This document shows positions 1 to 9,482 of a stretch of 25,498 nucleotides of DNA, piece after piece; the stretch's first letter is position 1, and every line of letters starts with the position of its first letter. Under the pieces are notes generated by a model. It saw nothing but the letters and a program-made list of their open reading frames with translations, was not told the DNA's origin and did no database searches. This stretch comes from Alangreenwoodia sp964438605. Its GTDB lineage: Bacteria; Bacillota; Clostridia; Peptostreptococcales; Anaerovoracaceae. Both the position numbers and the translations under genes were made by a program. Location: assembly GCA_964438605.1 (NCBI GenBank), contig CAYTKT010000032.1, forward strand, positions 1-25,498, written 5' to 3'.

Positions 1-40
1 TAAATGTCAATGTTCAAATAACCGCGTGTTCAATTTGTTA

Positions 41-69
41 TTGCAATTTGAGAAATAAAATAATATGAT
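41..69 (+). promoter_or_regulatory. Probable promoter of the cas6-csm operon
   Basis: TTGCAA at 41-46 and TATGAT at 64-69 are separated by exactly 17 bases, the ideal spacing for a housekeeping sigma factor, inside an AT-rich stretch. Transcription would start near base 76 and give a 5' leader of about 105 bases before cas6. This is the only good promoter I see upstream of cas6, and it may drive the genes through csm5 by read-through. It is inferred from the sequence match alone. Confidence 0.6.
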
Positions 70-99
70 CTAATAAATAAAAAATGTAATATCTTGTCG

Positions 100-152
100 G
101 ATCCTCTGATTTTCAGCCGGCTTTATTGGTGGAATATGGCTGATGGAGGATC
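100..152 (+). promoter_or_regulatory. Two-part hairpin in the 5' leader of the cas operon
   Basis: GATCCTC (100-106) pairs perfectly with GAGGATC (146-152). Inside it, TCAGCC (113-118) pairs perfectly with GGCTGA (138-143), leaving an asymmetric internal loop and a 19-base end loop. The structure would form near the start of the mRNA made from the promoter at 41-69. It lies about 20 bases upstream of the cas6 ribosome binding site (AAGG at 171-174) and does not cover it. It is not followed by a T run, so it is not a simple terminator. Its role is unknown; mRNA stability or protein binding are options. Confidence 0.5.
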
Positions 153-180
153 TTTCACATCAAAGGTTTAAAGGCAGTCT

Positions 181-1176
181 ATGTTTACAAATCTCAAGAT
201 CCGGCTGGAACCGGAAGAAGGAAGAAAAATATCAAATCAGATGGCGCCGGCGTTTCATGGGGCGCTGATGGAGCAAATTCGGCCGGAGTATGCGCAGAAA
301 CTGCATATGCAGACTTTACGACCGTATAGTCAGTTTTTGGAATTTCATGGCAGAGAGGTGTTTTGGAATGTTAATACGCTGAATGATGAGGCATACAGAG
401 AACTCATGCCGCCGCTGCTTGCCAGTGCCGGATGGAACGAAGGGGCGGCAGCAGACAGAAGTCAGAGTAAAGGCTTGGGAGAAAGCGGAAGCGGGCGCTG
501 CGGCGAAAATGGAAAGACAAACGAAACTGTGGATGCAGTAAAAAACCAGCTTTTTGATCAAACGAATAGTATGATTGTGCGGGAAGGCGGTAGTGAGGAT
601 TCGGGTGAAAATCAGACCATTTATTTGAAGAGGTATGGAATTCAGTTCGTTCTGGGAGAGCGCAGTCTGAGACAAGTGTCGCTTGAAGCGCTGACCGCGC
701 GTTTTTATGAGCACAAGAGCGGACGGTATTTTAAAATCAGGTTTATGACGCCTACGGCATTCAAACAAAACGGAAGATATACGTTTTATCCGGACCTGAG
801 ATGCATTTATCAGAGCCTGATGCGTAAGATGGATTTTGTCAGCAGGCGGGAGAGTTTTTTTGACGAGGACGTTCTTGAACAAATCGTCAGTGACAGTGAG
901 ATCAGCCAGTATCATTTATACAGCACATCATTTTCGATGGAAGGAGCAAGAATCCCTGCGTTTGCCGGTGTCATTACGATTCGTGCCGGCGGAACGCAGA
1001 CAATGGCTGATTACATTGCAATGTTACTTCGGTTTGGCGAATTTTCCGGTGTCGGGATTAAGACAAGTCTTGGAATGGGAGCCATGGAACTTCTTGAGGA
1101 GGATAAGGGAAGGACTACGGGAAAACAGGCAGCGGGGGATTATGCCGGAAGACAGACAGGAGGGAAGCGGGAGTGA
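181..1176 (+). CDS. cas6: CRISPR pre-crRNA endoribonuclease Cas6
   Basis: This 331-residue RAMP-fold protein is expected to cut the pre-crRNA within each repeat and leave the 8-base 5' tag that Csm complexes carry. The diagnostic feature is the glycine-rich loop near the C-terminus (about residues 287-302, FGEFSGVGIKTSLGMGAMEL), typical of Cas6, followed by a polar tail. The N-terminal RAMP half is interrupted by a low-complexity segment at about residues 84-146 that is rich in Gly, Ser, Glu and Asn and looks disordered; it makes the protein longer than the usual 230-270 residues. The ATG follows AAGG by six bases. It is the first gene of the operon, 15 bases before cas10. The catalytic residue cannot be assigned by eye because it varies within the family. 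Confidence 0.9.
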   Translation: MFTNLKIRLEPEEGRKISNQMAPAFHGALMEQIRPEYAQKLHMQTLRPYSQFLEFHGREVFWNVNTLNDEAYRELMPPLLASAGWNEGAAADRSQSKGLGESGSGRCGENGKTNETVDAVKNQLFDQTNSMIVREGGSEDSGENQTIYLKRYGIQFVLGERSLRQVSLEALTARFYEHKSGRYFKIRFMTPTAFKQNGRYTFYPDLRCIYQSLMRKMDFVSRRESFFDEDVLEQIVSDSEISQYHLYSTSFSMEGARIPAFAGVITIRAGGTQTMADYIAMLLRFGEFSGVGIKTSLGMGAMELLEEDKGRTTGKQAAGDYAGRQTGGKRE

Positions 1177-1191
1177 TAAAGGAGAAAAGGA

Positions 1192-3792
1192 ATGACGAAT
1201 GAACATGAAGTGCTTGTAGCGGGGGCAATGCTGCACGATATAGGCAAGGTTGTTTACCGCGCAAAGCAGGCGAAGAATCACAGTCAGAGCGGTTTTGACT
1301 ATCTGAAGGAGGAAATCGGACTCGGTGAAACAGAAGAACAGCGGGCTCTGCTGGAATGTGTGATGTATCATCACGCCTCTTTTTTGAAAGCAGCTGATAT
1401 TGCTGACGATTCGCCGGCGTATATCACGTATATTGCGGATAATATCGCTTCGGCTTCTGACCGCCGCGCATCCGACAGTCCGGAGCCGGGCTTTGATACG
1501 CTGATGCCGCTTGAGAGTATTTTTAATCATCTGAACGGAGATGGACAGACGTTCTGGTATTCGCCGCAGATGCTTGAGGAAAACACGCCGGTAAATTATC
1601 CATCGGAGGAGAAAAAGAATTTTACTTCCAGTCAATATGGAATGATATGGAAAAAGATTACTGATTCTCTAAAAGCAGGGATGAAGTGGGACAGGCGTTA
1701 TATCAATTCACTGTTGGAAATTCTTGAGGCAGCATTGTCATATATTCCGTCATCGACGTCGAAGCGGGAGACGGCCGATATTTCGCTGTATGATCATCTT
1801 AAAATTACGACAGCTGTCAGCAGTTGTATTTATCTGTATCTTCAGGAACGAGGCGAACGCGATTACAGAACAGCGCTTTTTAAAAATGCGGAGGAATTTT
1901 ATGACCGAGACGTGTTTTTGCTGTATTCCATTGATATTTCGGGAATCCAGAATTTTATTTACACGGTGCAAGGTGCGGGTTCGCTGCGGATGTTACGGGC
2001 GAAATCGTTTTATCTGGAAATTTTTACGGAAAATCTTATTGATGAAATTTTTGATGAAATCGGTGTTTTTCGGCCGAACCTGATTTATTGCGGCGGCGGG
2101 CATATGTATGCGCTGCTGCCAAATACGGCAGATGTCCGGCAATCTCTTGATACAATGGAACGGAAGGTGAACAGCTGGCTTCTTGATAATTTCGGGACGG
2201 CGCTTTACGTGGCGTCGGGGTATGCGGCGTGCAGCGCACGTGATCTGCAAAATGAGCCGAAGGGCAGTTATAAGGCGATTTATCAGGAAATCGGCAGAGT
2301 GATTTCCCAGAAGAAGGCGCATCGTTATACGGCGCGGGACATTATTGAACTGAACAGGCGGAAACTGAAAAGCAACAGTCGTGAATGTCGTGTATGCAGG
2401 AATACGGGACCGGTGGACGATGACGGATTATGCACAATGTGTGCGTCGCTGAAGGGACTATCGACGGATATTTTGAAGAAGGATTTTTTCTGTGTGTTGT
2501 CAAGTCCCGACGAGGATACCGGTCCTGTTGATGCCGGAGGCGCAAACTGTGGTGTCGTGATTCCGCTGATGGAGAACCGCTGGTTAAAGGCGGGGAATGA
2601 AGAAGATGTGAAGCGGATGATTCGTGAGAATGACGCGTCTTTTGTCCGGGTGTTTTCGAAGAATGCGTTTTATAGTGGGCAGAATATTTCATCGAAGTTG
2701 TGGACCGGAGATTATACGGCGAGAAACGGTGATCTCAGGGCGTTTGTTGAAGATGCCGCCGGAATCGGACGGATGGCCGTGCTGCGCATGGATGTCGACA
2801 ATCTGGGGCAGGCGTTTGTTTCAGGATTTGAAAATGGCGGGAATGACGACAGATATGTAACGCTGTCAAGGACAGCTGCGTTTTCCAGACAGATGACGAT
2901 TTTCTTTAAGCATCATATCAATTATATTCTCAGTCATTCGGATTGCTGCGCTCTCGAAGGAACGGCGAGACAGAGCGGCGGGACGGAAAGGATGATCAGA
3001 CCGACAGGCAGTGCCGAAAGTGACGGCGAAGGCCGGAATGATAGGAACGAAATGAAGTCAGGCGCAGCGGAACTGATGGAGACAGGCCGCAGCGGTGAAG
3101 TTCGAAACAGGGAGCGCAGTCTGACGATTGTTTACTCCGGCGGTGATGATGTTTTTCTGGTCGGTGCCTGGAATGATGTTGTAGAGGCTGCCGTAGATAT
3201 TCGGAACTGTTTTGGACGGTTCTGCCAGAATAAACTGACGATTTCCGGCGGAATTGGCCTTTACGGAGGCAATTATCCGATTCATATTATGGCGGAGGAA
3301 ACCGGAAAGTTGGAGGACTTTTCAAAAGATCTGGACGGAAAGAATGCGGTGACTCTTTTTGAATCGCAGCCCGCAGAATATGACAGCATCAGTGCCGGGA
3401 ATATTGGTGCCGGCGGAACAGATGGGGTCAGCGGAGCCGGAAACGGCGGGCGCTATCGCTGGGATGATTTTCAGAATTATGTGTTAGGCGAAAAGTACAG
3501 CACGCTGTTCCGCTTTTTCAGAAATTCTGACGAGCGCGGCAACAGTGTTTTGTATCATTTGTTAGAGCTTATCAGAAACAGACAGGAGAAAATCAATTTT
3601 GCCAGATATGTTTATCTGCTGTCACGGATGGAGCCGGATGAAGATGCGTCGGAAAGGGAAAAAACGGAATATAGGATTTTTTCTAAGAAAATGTATCAAT
3701 GGATTAAATCAGATGAGGACAGCAGACAGCTTGTTACAGCAATTTATCTTTACGTATATTATGTGCGTGATGCGGAGGAAAACGTGATATGA
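1192..3792 (+). CDS. csm1: Cas10/Csm1, HD nuclease and cyclic oligoadenylate synthase of the type III-A complex
   Basis: This is the large subunit of the Csm interference complex. When crRNA pairs with target RNA, the family degrades single-stranded DNA through an HD domain and makes cyclic oligoadenylates through a Palm domain. The HD motif is LHDIGK (His15-Asp16), with HH at 60-61 and ADNIASASD following. The first Palm-like domain has GGGHMYALL at about 301. A zinc site is formed by Cys399, Cys402, Cys414 and Cys417. The second Palm carries LRMDVDNLG (about 531-539) and the cyclase motif YSGGDD (648-653). Both activities therefore look intact. At 866 residues it is longer than usual (about 750-800). 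The extra length lies in polar low-complexity insertions at about 586-645, directly before GGDD, and about 731-755. GGAG seven bases before the ATG supports the start. Its stop overlaps the csm2 start as ATGA. Confidence 0.97.
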   Translation: MTNEHEVLVAGAMLHDIGKVVYRAKQAKNHSQSGFDYLKEEIGLGETEEQRALLECVMYHHASFLKAADIADDSPAYITYIADNIASASDRRASDSPEPGFDTLMPLESIFNHLNGDGQTFWYSPQMLEENTPVNYPSEEKKNFTSSQYGMIWKKITDSLKAGMKWDRRYINSLLEILEAALSYIPSSTSKRETADISLYDHLKITTAVSSCIYLYLQERGERDYRTALFKNAEEFYDRDVFLLYSIDISGIQNFIYTVQGAGSLRMLRAKSFYLEIFTENLIDEIFDEIGVFRPNLIYCGGGHMYALLPNTADVRQSLDTMERKVNSWLLDNFGTALYVASGYAACSARDLQNEPKGSYKAIYQEIGRVISQKKAHRYTARDIIELNRRKLKSNSRECRVCRNTGPVDDDGLCTMCASLKGLSTDILKKDFFCVLSSPDEDTGPVDAGGANCGVVIPLMENRWLKAGNEEDVKRMIRENDASFVRVFSKNAFYSGQNISSKLWTGDYTARNGDLRAFVEDAAGIGRMAVLRMDVDNLGQAFVSGFENGGNDDRYVTLSRTAAFSRQMTIFFKHHINYILSHSDCCALEGTARQSGGTERMIRPTGSAESDGEGRNDRNEMKSGAAELMETGRSGEVRNRERSLTIVYSGGDDVFLVGAWNDVVEAAVDIRNCFGRFCQNKLTISGGIGLYGGNYPIHIMAEETGKLEDFSKDLDGKNAVTLFESQPAEYDSISAGNIGAGGTDGVSGAGNGGRYRWDDFQNYVLGEKYSTLFRFFRNSDERGNSVLYHLLELIRNRQEKINFARYVYLLSRMEPDEDASEREKTEYRIFSKKMYQWIKSDEDSRQLVTAIYLYVYYVRDAEENVI

Positions 3793-4307
3793 GACTGAAT
3801 GAAAAAACTTATGTGGATCAGGCGGAACACGTGATCAAAGAACTTGTAGAATTTTACGAATTTGCAGCAAGAAATGGAAAGAGCGGCCGGAATGTGCAGG
3901 AACGCGGCGGACATGCCGTGAGTACGAGAGGAAATGGGTCGCAGAAGTCCGGCCAGGCGGGCGGCCCTCAAGGCGGCAGAGGCGGCAATGGGCTGGAAAA
4001 GGACGACAAACTGGTGACGACATCAAAGCTGAGAAATCTGCTGTCTATGGTTATGGATATTTATAACCAGACGCTGCTGGAAAAAGATGATATTTTGTCG
4101 CCTCAACTCAGGAACAGAATCGAATATCTGCGGATCAGAGCGGTCTATGAATCGGGCCGCGACAAGGGCGTCAAGCGGTTTATTCAGAAAGCGGAAATTC
4201 TTGACTGTTTGAAAGAAATCGGCGACAGCAAATCGAATTATTTGTTGTTCACACATTATATGGAAGCTCTCGTGGCGTTCCGGAAGTATTACGCAAAAGA
4301 CGAGTAA
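3789..4307 (+). CDS. csm2: Csm2, small subunit of the type III-A complex
   Basis: The position directly after cas10 with an ATGA overlap, the small size and the helical, charged C-terminal part (from about residue 73: KDDKLVTTSKLRNLLSMVMD) identify Csm2, the alpha-helical subunit that lines the target RNA in the Csm filament. The family is normally 120-140 residues. This copy has 172 because of a glycine-rich, basic, low-complexity insertion at about residues 30-72 (for example QAGGPQGGRGGNG) between the first helix and the core. The insertion is probably disordered. It is the last gene before the sbcDC pair; translation is probably coupled to cas10. Confidence 0.88.
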   Translation: MRLNEKTYVDQAEHVIKELVEFYEFAARNGKSGRNVQERGGHAVSTRGNGSQKSGQAGGPQGGRGGNGLEKDDKLVTTSKLRNLLSMVMDIYNQTLLEKDDILSPQLRNRIEYLRIRAVYESGRDKGVKRFIQKAEILDCLKEIGDSKSNYLLFTHYMEALVAFRKYYAKDE

Positions 4308-4391
4308 GTATGTGTGCGTAGTAGCCGGCGGCGAAATGATGTTTATGTTTATTCAATTACATAAAAATCCAGGAAAGGACGATTGATTTTA

Positions 4392-5552
4392 ATGAAAATA
4401 TTTCATATGTCGGATCTACACATCGGGCTGAAGCTGATCAATCGAGATTTGCGGGAGGATCAGGAATATATTTTAAAACAGGCTGTCGAAATGGCAGCAA
4501 AGGAGCGGCCGGACGCATTTGTGATTGCAGGCGATATTTACGACAAGGCAACGCCTTCTGCAGAGGCCGTAGAGGTGTTTGACCGTTTCATAGACGATCT
4601 GACGTCGGCGCTGCCGGAGATGACTGTCATGATGATTGCCGGAAATCATGACAGTGCGCCGCGTATCAGTTATCTCAACAGCGTGCTCTCCAGGCAGAAT
4701 ATTTATGCGGTGGGCAGGCCGCCGCGAAATGAGGCAGAATATATCAAAAAGGTCATCCTTTCGGATGAATATGGAAATGTAAATTTCTATCTTCTTCCAT
4801 TTACGAAACCTTCGGCATTAAAAGCCGTCATCGGAACTGACGAGAACGGAAACAATTTTTCTTATAACACAGCGATACATAAAATGGTAGAACGCGAGGC
4901 GATTGACGGGAGCGAACGGAATATTCTCGTCAGTCATCAGTTTTATCTGCCGTCCGGAAAACGGGCGGAGGAAGTGGAGAGAATGGACTCCGAAATCAGG
5001 ACTGTTGGAAATATAGATGAAGTTTCGGCGGATATTCTGGAAAAATTCGATTACGCGGCCCTCGGCCATATCCATAAACCGATGAAGGCCGGCAGTGATT
5101 TTTACCGATACTGCGGAACGCCGCTGGCATGTTCTGTCAGCGAAGCCGGACAGAAAAAGGGGATTATCATGGTGGAAATCGGCCCGAAGGACGAAAATGG
5201 CGCTGATGTGAAGACGACAGTGCTGCCGTTTCATCCGCTCCGCCAGGTGCGTGTTATCAAAGGCCCGTTGGAGGATGTTCTGAAACAGTCGTGCGGGGAT
5301 TATGTCAGTGTAGTTCTTACGGACAAAGTGGATTTTGACGTAATTGATATGCAGGATAGACTACGGATTGCGTTTCCATATCTTCTGGAAATCAGGCGTG
5401 AAAATCAGAAAACGGCTGATTACAGGACAAATATAAAAAAAATGGAAGACATGGATCCTTATGAGTTGTGCTGTGCTTTTCTGAAGGATGTGGACGATAC
5501 GGAAAAGGAAATATTACGCGATGTGATCAATACCGTACAGGAGGCGATGTGA
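4392..5552 (+). CDS. sbcD: SbcD, Mre11-type nuclease subunit inserted in the csm operon
   Basis: All metallophosphoesterase signatures of SbcD/Mre11 are present: SDLHIG (Asp8, His10), GDIYDKA (Asp48), GNHDS (Asn85, His86), LVSHQF and GHIHKP. With SbcC the family forms an ATP-dependent nuclease that opens hairpins and blocked double-strand ends. The start was set at ATG 4392, giving 386 residues beginning MKIFHMSDLHIG like other family members. An in-frame TTG at 4383 is closer to the AGGAAAGGA ribosome binding site (4371-4379) and could be used instead. An 84-base gap separates it from csm2, so it is not translationally coupled to it, whereas it sits one base from sbcC. Both csm2 and csm3 around the pair are intact. 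Confidence 0.95.
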   Translation: MKIFHMSDLHIGLKLINRDLREDQEYILKQAVEMAAKERPDAFVIAGDIYDKATPSAEAVEVFDRFIDDLTSALPEMTVMMIAGNHDSAPRISYLNSVLSRQNIYAVGRPPRNEAEYIKKVILSDEYGNVNFYLLPFTKPSALKAVIGTDENGNNFSYNTAIHKMVEREAIDGSERNILVSHQFYLPSGKRAEEVERMDSEIRTVGNIDEVSADILEKFDYAALGHIHKPMKAGSDFYRYCGTPLACSVSEAGQKKGIIMVEIGPKDENGADVKTTVLPFHPLRQVRVIKGPLEDVLKQSCGDYVSVVLTDKVDFDVIDMQDRLRIAFPYLLEIRRENQKTADYRTNIKKMEDMDPYELCCAFLKDVDDTEKEILRDVINTVQEAM

Positions 5553-5553
5553 G

Positions 5554-8500
5554 ATGAAACCGCTGACATTGACAATGCAGGCTTTCGGCTCATATGGAAA
5601 AAAGACGGTAATTGATTTTGAAGAACCGAAGCAGAACTTATTTTTGATTACCGGAGATACAGGAGCCGGAAAAACGACGATTTTTGATGCGATTGTCTTT
5701 GCGCTGTATGGAAAGGCAAGTTCGACATCGAACGTGAAGGACGGGACGGAGCTGCAGAGCCAGTTTGCCGACTATATGACAGAGCCGTTTGTCGAATTGA
5801 CATTTTCAGAAGGATGCGGAGACGAACGTGATGTTTATTCGGTCAGGCGCGTTCCGCAGTATCAGAAACAGGTTACGCGGGGGAAGGCAAAGGGTGAACT
5901 GCGAAACGTCAACAGTTCTGTAACATTGACGATGCCGGACGGGACAGAATATCTTCAAAAGGATGCGAATAAAAAGCTGATAGAAATTGTAGGTCTTACA
6001 AAAGAGCAGTTTATGCAGGTGGCGATGATTGCGCAGGGAGAGTTTATGGAGCTTTTGCGGGCGTCGTCTGACAGCAAAAGAAATATTTTCCGCAGGCTGT
6101 TTGGCACGGAATTGTTTCAGAAAATTGTCGATGAGCTGAGAGAACGGAAGCGGGCCATGGAAACGGATCTTGACAGGATCAGAACGAAATGTCAGACGAT
6201 TGCCGGACTTACCGTGATTCCTGAGGAATATGAGCGATTTGACGATATTTTCGGCTTGAAAAAGAGTGTGGAAGGCGGTGAAATTGCAGAAGCAGATCAT
6301 TTTCTGGAAGAACTGGAAGACTTGTGCGACTGGCTGAAAACGAAGCAGACAAAGGCGGAAGAAGCGCATCAGGCGGCTTGGAAGGACCGGAACGAAAAGC
6401 AGGAGGCTTTTACTAAAGGCCAGGAACTGGCAAGGTCATTTGAGCAGCTGGACAGTGCCGAAAAAGCGCTGACGGCATGGGAGTCGGAAGTTGAGGAGAT
6501 TGCTGAGGCAGGCGTGTTGATGGAGCAGATCGGCGCCGCTTATGAGATTAAAGCGGTTTATCGGGTATTTGAAAGCGCGGAAGGGGAATTTCGTAAAGTA
6601 CAGGATGCGCTGAAAGAGCAGGAGAAAGCGCTGCCGGATCTGAAGGAAAAAGTGAAAACGGCAGAAAGAGCTGAAAGCGAGGCAAAAACGCGGTGCGATA
6701 AAGCGCTTGGAGAATATGAGAGGACGGCGGAACGCGTAAAGAAAGCGCTGAAATTATTTGATGAAATTGAAAGTGAACGCAACGAAATAAAAACAAAACG
6801 AGAGAGTCTGGAAAAAGCCAGAGCCGTAAGGGCGAAGCTGGAAGAAGAAAAATCCAGTCTGGAGTCGGGCGAGACAGAATGGAAAAACAGGGCGAAGGAA
6901 CTGGAAGATGACGCGTCGCAGGCGGACGTCTGGAAGATTAGAAAGGAAGAAACTTTTGCACTGGAAGAAGAAGCTGCCAAACTGGAAAAATCGCGGAAGA
7001 GTATTTTAAAGCAGGAAACGGCAGTACGTCAGGCTCAGGCGGATTATGAAAATGCTCGGAATGAGTATGGACAGAAGAATTCTGAGTACGAAATGAAGCA
7101 CCAGATGTTTTTCGATGCCCAGGCGGGATTTCTTGCGGCAAAACTTGTACCGGGCGAGCCGTGTCCTGTGTGCGGTTCGCCGGATCATCCGGCGCCATGC
7201 AGCGGGAAAACGATTTTGGGAGATATTTCAAAGGAAACGCTGCAAGAACTCAAAAAAGAAGTAGACGCGCTGCAAAAAAAGCGGGAAAAACTTTCGTCGA
7301 AAGCCGGATCGCTATGGGCGTCTTTGCAGGAAAAGAGGGACGCGTGGAATTCCAGTTTTGAAAGTTTTCTTCGGCGTATGGGAAACAGTGTTCTGAATTT
7401 TGAGGATTTTATTGATTCTGGAGATTCAGCGGGCGCAGAGGTTTCTGATTTTTCCGGTTCAATGTTTTCAGTGGATGCCGCCGTCGCTGAAAAATCTGCC
7501 GGCTCTGAAGGATTTACGGACGGCGCATCCGATACGGTAGCTGCCGCTTCCGAGAATTCCGCTGACGATGCGGCGCCATTCGGACTTGCGGAGAGGATAA
7601 CGCTTGAAGACGCGTGCAGTCGTCTCAAAAAGTGGTCAGAATCTGTCCGCAGGCGGGCAGAAGAATCGGAAAAAGCTGCAAATGAGCTGAAAAAGCTGAA
7701 AGAGAAACTGCAAAATGCGGAAGAGGGAAAAACGCGTCTCCAAAAGATGACAGCCAAGGCGCAGGCTGACGAGTTGAATGCGCAGACAGTGCTGTCGGCT
7801 GGGGAGGCGGCTCTCAGAAAGATGGAGGAGCTTATTCCTGAGGAATATCCATCAAGAGAAGCGGCGCAGGATGCAAAGATGCGGGCAAGCTCAGAAGCGG
7901 ATTTGCAGGAGAAAACGCACAAAGCCGCAAAACAGGCGCTTGAGGAGGCGGCAGCGGCTGAAAATCAGGCGGAAACGCTGGTCAGAAATTATAAAGACGA
8001 ACTTCCTGTAAGAGAAAAGGAGTATAGCAGTAAAAAGACAGACTATGAGAAGATCGTGGAGGAGAAGGATTTACCGGAAGTGGAATGGAAATTCCTTACT
8101 AATAATCATCAAAAGGCGGAGACCGGTGAACTTCAGAAGAAGATCGAGAGCCACAATGAAAAAAAGACGAGAGCCGAAGCGTTGAAGTCCTCTGCAGAAG
8201 GAATAATTAAAGGCAGGCAGCGTCCTGTGATGGACGAACTGGAAAAGGCACGGGATGAGGCGGAGAAAGCGTTTTCCGCCGCAAGCGGCGCTTATAACGA
8301 ATGGAAAGAAACGTATCGTCGGGACTATGAAGTGTATCGGGATTTATTTGATGAAACGGAGAACAGAAAATCGTTGATGGAGAAACATACAAAACTCGAT
8401 ATGCTGTATAGGCGATTGTCCGGAAATGTGACAGGTGCGCGGATGGATCTGGAAACTTTCGTTCAACGCTATTACCTGGAAAGAATATTATATGCGGCAA

Positions 8501-8934
8501 ACAGGCGCTTCCTGGATATGTCGGCCGGACAGTTTGAACTGCGGATGGTTGACGTTGACAATGCGGGAGAAGGAAAAAACAGAGGTCTTGATCTGATGGT
8601 TTATTCTCATGTTACGGGCAGGGAGCGGGAAATACGGACGCTTTCCGGCGGGGAGTCGTTTATGGCGGCACTGGCGCTGGCTCTGGGCATGGCAGACCAG
8701 ATTCAGGAAAATTCGGCAGCGATTCACCTGGATATTATGTTTATCGACGAGGGATTTGGTTCTCTTGATGATCATTCCAGGAATCAGGCGGTAAAGGTTC
8801 TCATGAGAATGGCGGAAGGATCTAAATTGATCGGGATTATTTCTCATGTAACTGAATTAAAACAGGAAATTGATAATCAGCTTATTGTCAGCAAGGATGA
8901 GAATGGGAGCCGTGTAAGATGGCAGATTAGTTAA
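5554..8934 (+). CDS. sbcC: SbcC, Rad50-type ATPase subunit inserted in the csm operon
   Basis: This 1126-residue SMC-like protein has the full Rad50 layout. Walker A is GDTGAGKTT (34-42). Two long charged coiled-coil arms flank a zinc hook CPVC (Cys537, Cys540) near the middle. The ABC signature is LSGGES (from 1030) and Walker B is IMFIDEGFGSLD (Asp1065, Glu1066). It should work with SbcD as a DNA-end and hairpin processing nuclease. The start lies one base after the sbcD stop, with ACAGGAGG at 5537-5544 as ribosome binding site. A Ser/Ala/Asp-rich segment at about residues 612-680 interrupts the second arm and resembles the low-complexity insertions of the neighbouring cas proteins. The family call is secure; a CRISPR role is inferred only from position. 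Confidence 0.96.
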   Translation: MKPLTLTMQAFGSYGKKTVIDFEEPKQNLFLITGDTGAGKTTIFDAIVFALYGKASSTSNVKDGTELQSQFADYMTEPFVELTFSEGCGDERDVYSVRRVPQYQKQVTRGKAKGELRNVNSSVTLTMPDGTEYLQKDANKKLIEIVGLTKEQFMQVAMIAQGEFMELLRASSDSKRNIFRRLFGTELFQKIVDELRERKRAMETDLDRIRTKCQTIAGLTVIPEEYERFDDIFGLKKSVEGGEIAEADHFLEELEDLCDWLKTKQTKAEEAHQAAWKDRNEKQEAFTKGQELARSFEQLDSAEKALTAWESEVEEIAEAGVLMEQIGAAYEIKAVYRVFESAEGEFRKVQDALKEQEKALPDLKEKVKTAERAESEAKTRCDKALGEYERTAERVKKALKLFDEIESERNEIKTKRESLEKARAVRAKLEEEKSSLESGETEWKNRAKELEDDASQADVWKIRKEETFALEEEAAKLEKSRKSILKQETAVRQAQADYENARNEYGQKNSEYEMKHQMFFDAQAGFLAAKLVPGEPCPVCGSPDHPAPCSGKTILGDISKETLQELKKEVDALQKKREKLSSKAGSLWASLQEKRDAWNSSFESFLRRMGNSVLNFEDFIDSGDSAGAEVSDFSGSMFSVDAAVAEKSAGSEGFTDGASDTVAAASENSADDAAPFGLAERITLEDACSRLKKWSESVRRRAEESEKAANELKKLKEKLQNAEEGKTRLQKMTAKAQADELNAQTVLSAGEAALRKMEELIPEEYPSREAAQDAKMRASSEADLQEKTHKAAKQALEEAAAAENQAETLVRNYKDELPVREKEYSSKKTDYEKIVEEKDLPEVEWKFLTNNHQKAETGELQKKIESHNEKKTRAEALKSSAEGIIKGRQRPVMDELEKARDEAEKAFSAASGAYNEWKETYRRDYEVYRDLFDETENRKSLMEKHTKLDMLYRRLSGNVTGARMDLETFVQRYYLERILYAANRRFLDMSAGQFELRMVDVDNAGEGKNRGLDLMVYSHVTGREREIRTLSGGESFMAALALALGMADQIQENSAAIHLDIMFIDEGFGSLDDHSRNQAVKVLMRMAEGSKLIGIISHVTELKQEIDNQLIVSKDENGSRVRWQIS

Positions 8935-9482
8935 GTTGAAAACAGTCGGGGTGATTAAAGAGAAGAAAAACAGGATGGGGACCGGAGGGGCGGCCGAACT
9001 GAACAGTTGAAAATCAAGGCAGGAAAACCGGACGGGTCAGATGGCTGGGAATAGGATTAAAATAGCGGCCTGGCAGAACGTCTGGAAATGGAAACTGCAG
9101 AGGCAGTCAGACTGGACGCTTGGAAATGTCATATAAAGACTGAAACGGCGGCCTGAGCGGATGACCGGAGCCGAGAACGGCAGGAGCGCTTTGGGCAGAC
9201 GTTTGACGGATACCAAAAACATCAGGCCGGAATGATAAGAAATCCTGTATAAAGGAATATGAGCGAATTAAAAAATATCCGCAAGTACCCGAATGAATCG
9301 GTCGACAGGACTGAAATTGATTGAGTTTTTTCGGAATAAGCTGAAAAAGTATGTTAAAACAAAAATATATAGCAGGAATGGCATGGATATGATAGATTTA
9401 AGCCGGACAAAGACGGTAAATGATGAAGATGTTTTGTGGGAAGCGCAAAAGCATGGATATTTATAGAAGGGAGAATGTAACA
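8935..9482 (+). other. 548-base non-coding gap between sbcC and csm3
   Basis: No reading frame here looks like a gene and I see no clear promoter or terminator. The strand is strongly purine-rich, with repeated CGGCC-type words such as GGCGGCCGAAC near 8990 and CGGCGGCCTGAG near 9147, similar to the intergenic sequence before argC. The stretch ends with the csm3 ribosome binding site AAGGGAG (9467-9473). Its length is odd because every other csm gene here overlaps or nearly touches its neighbour. It may be decayed sequence left when sbcDC entered the operon. Confidence 0.5.
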
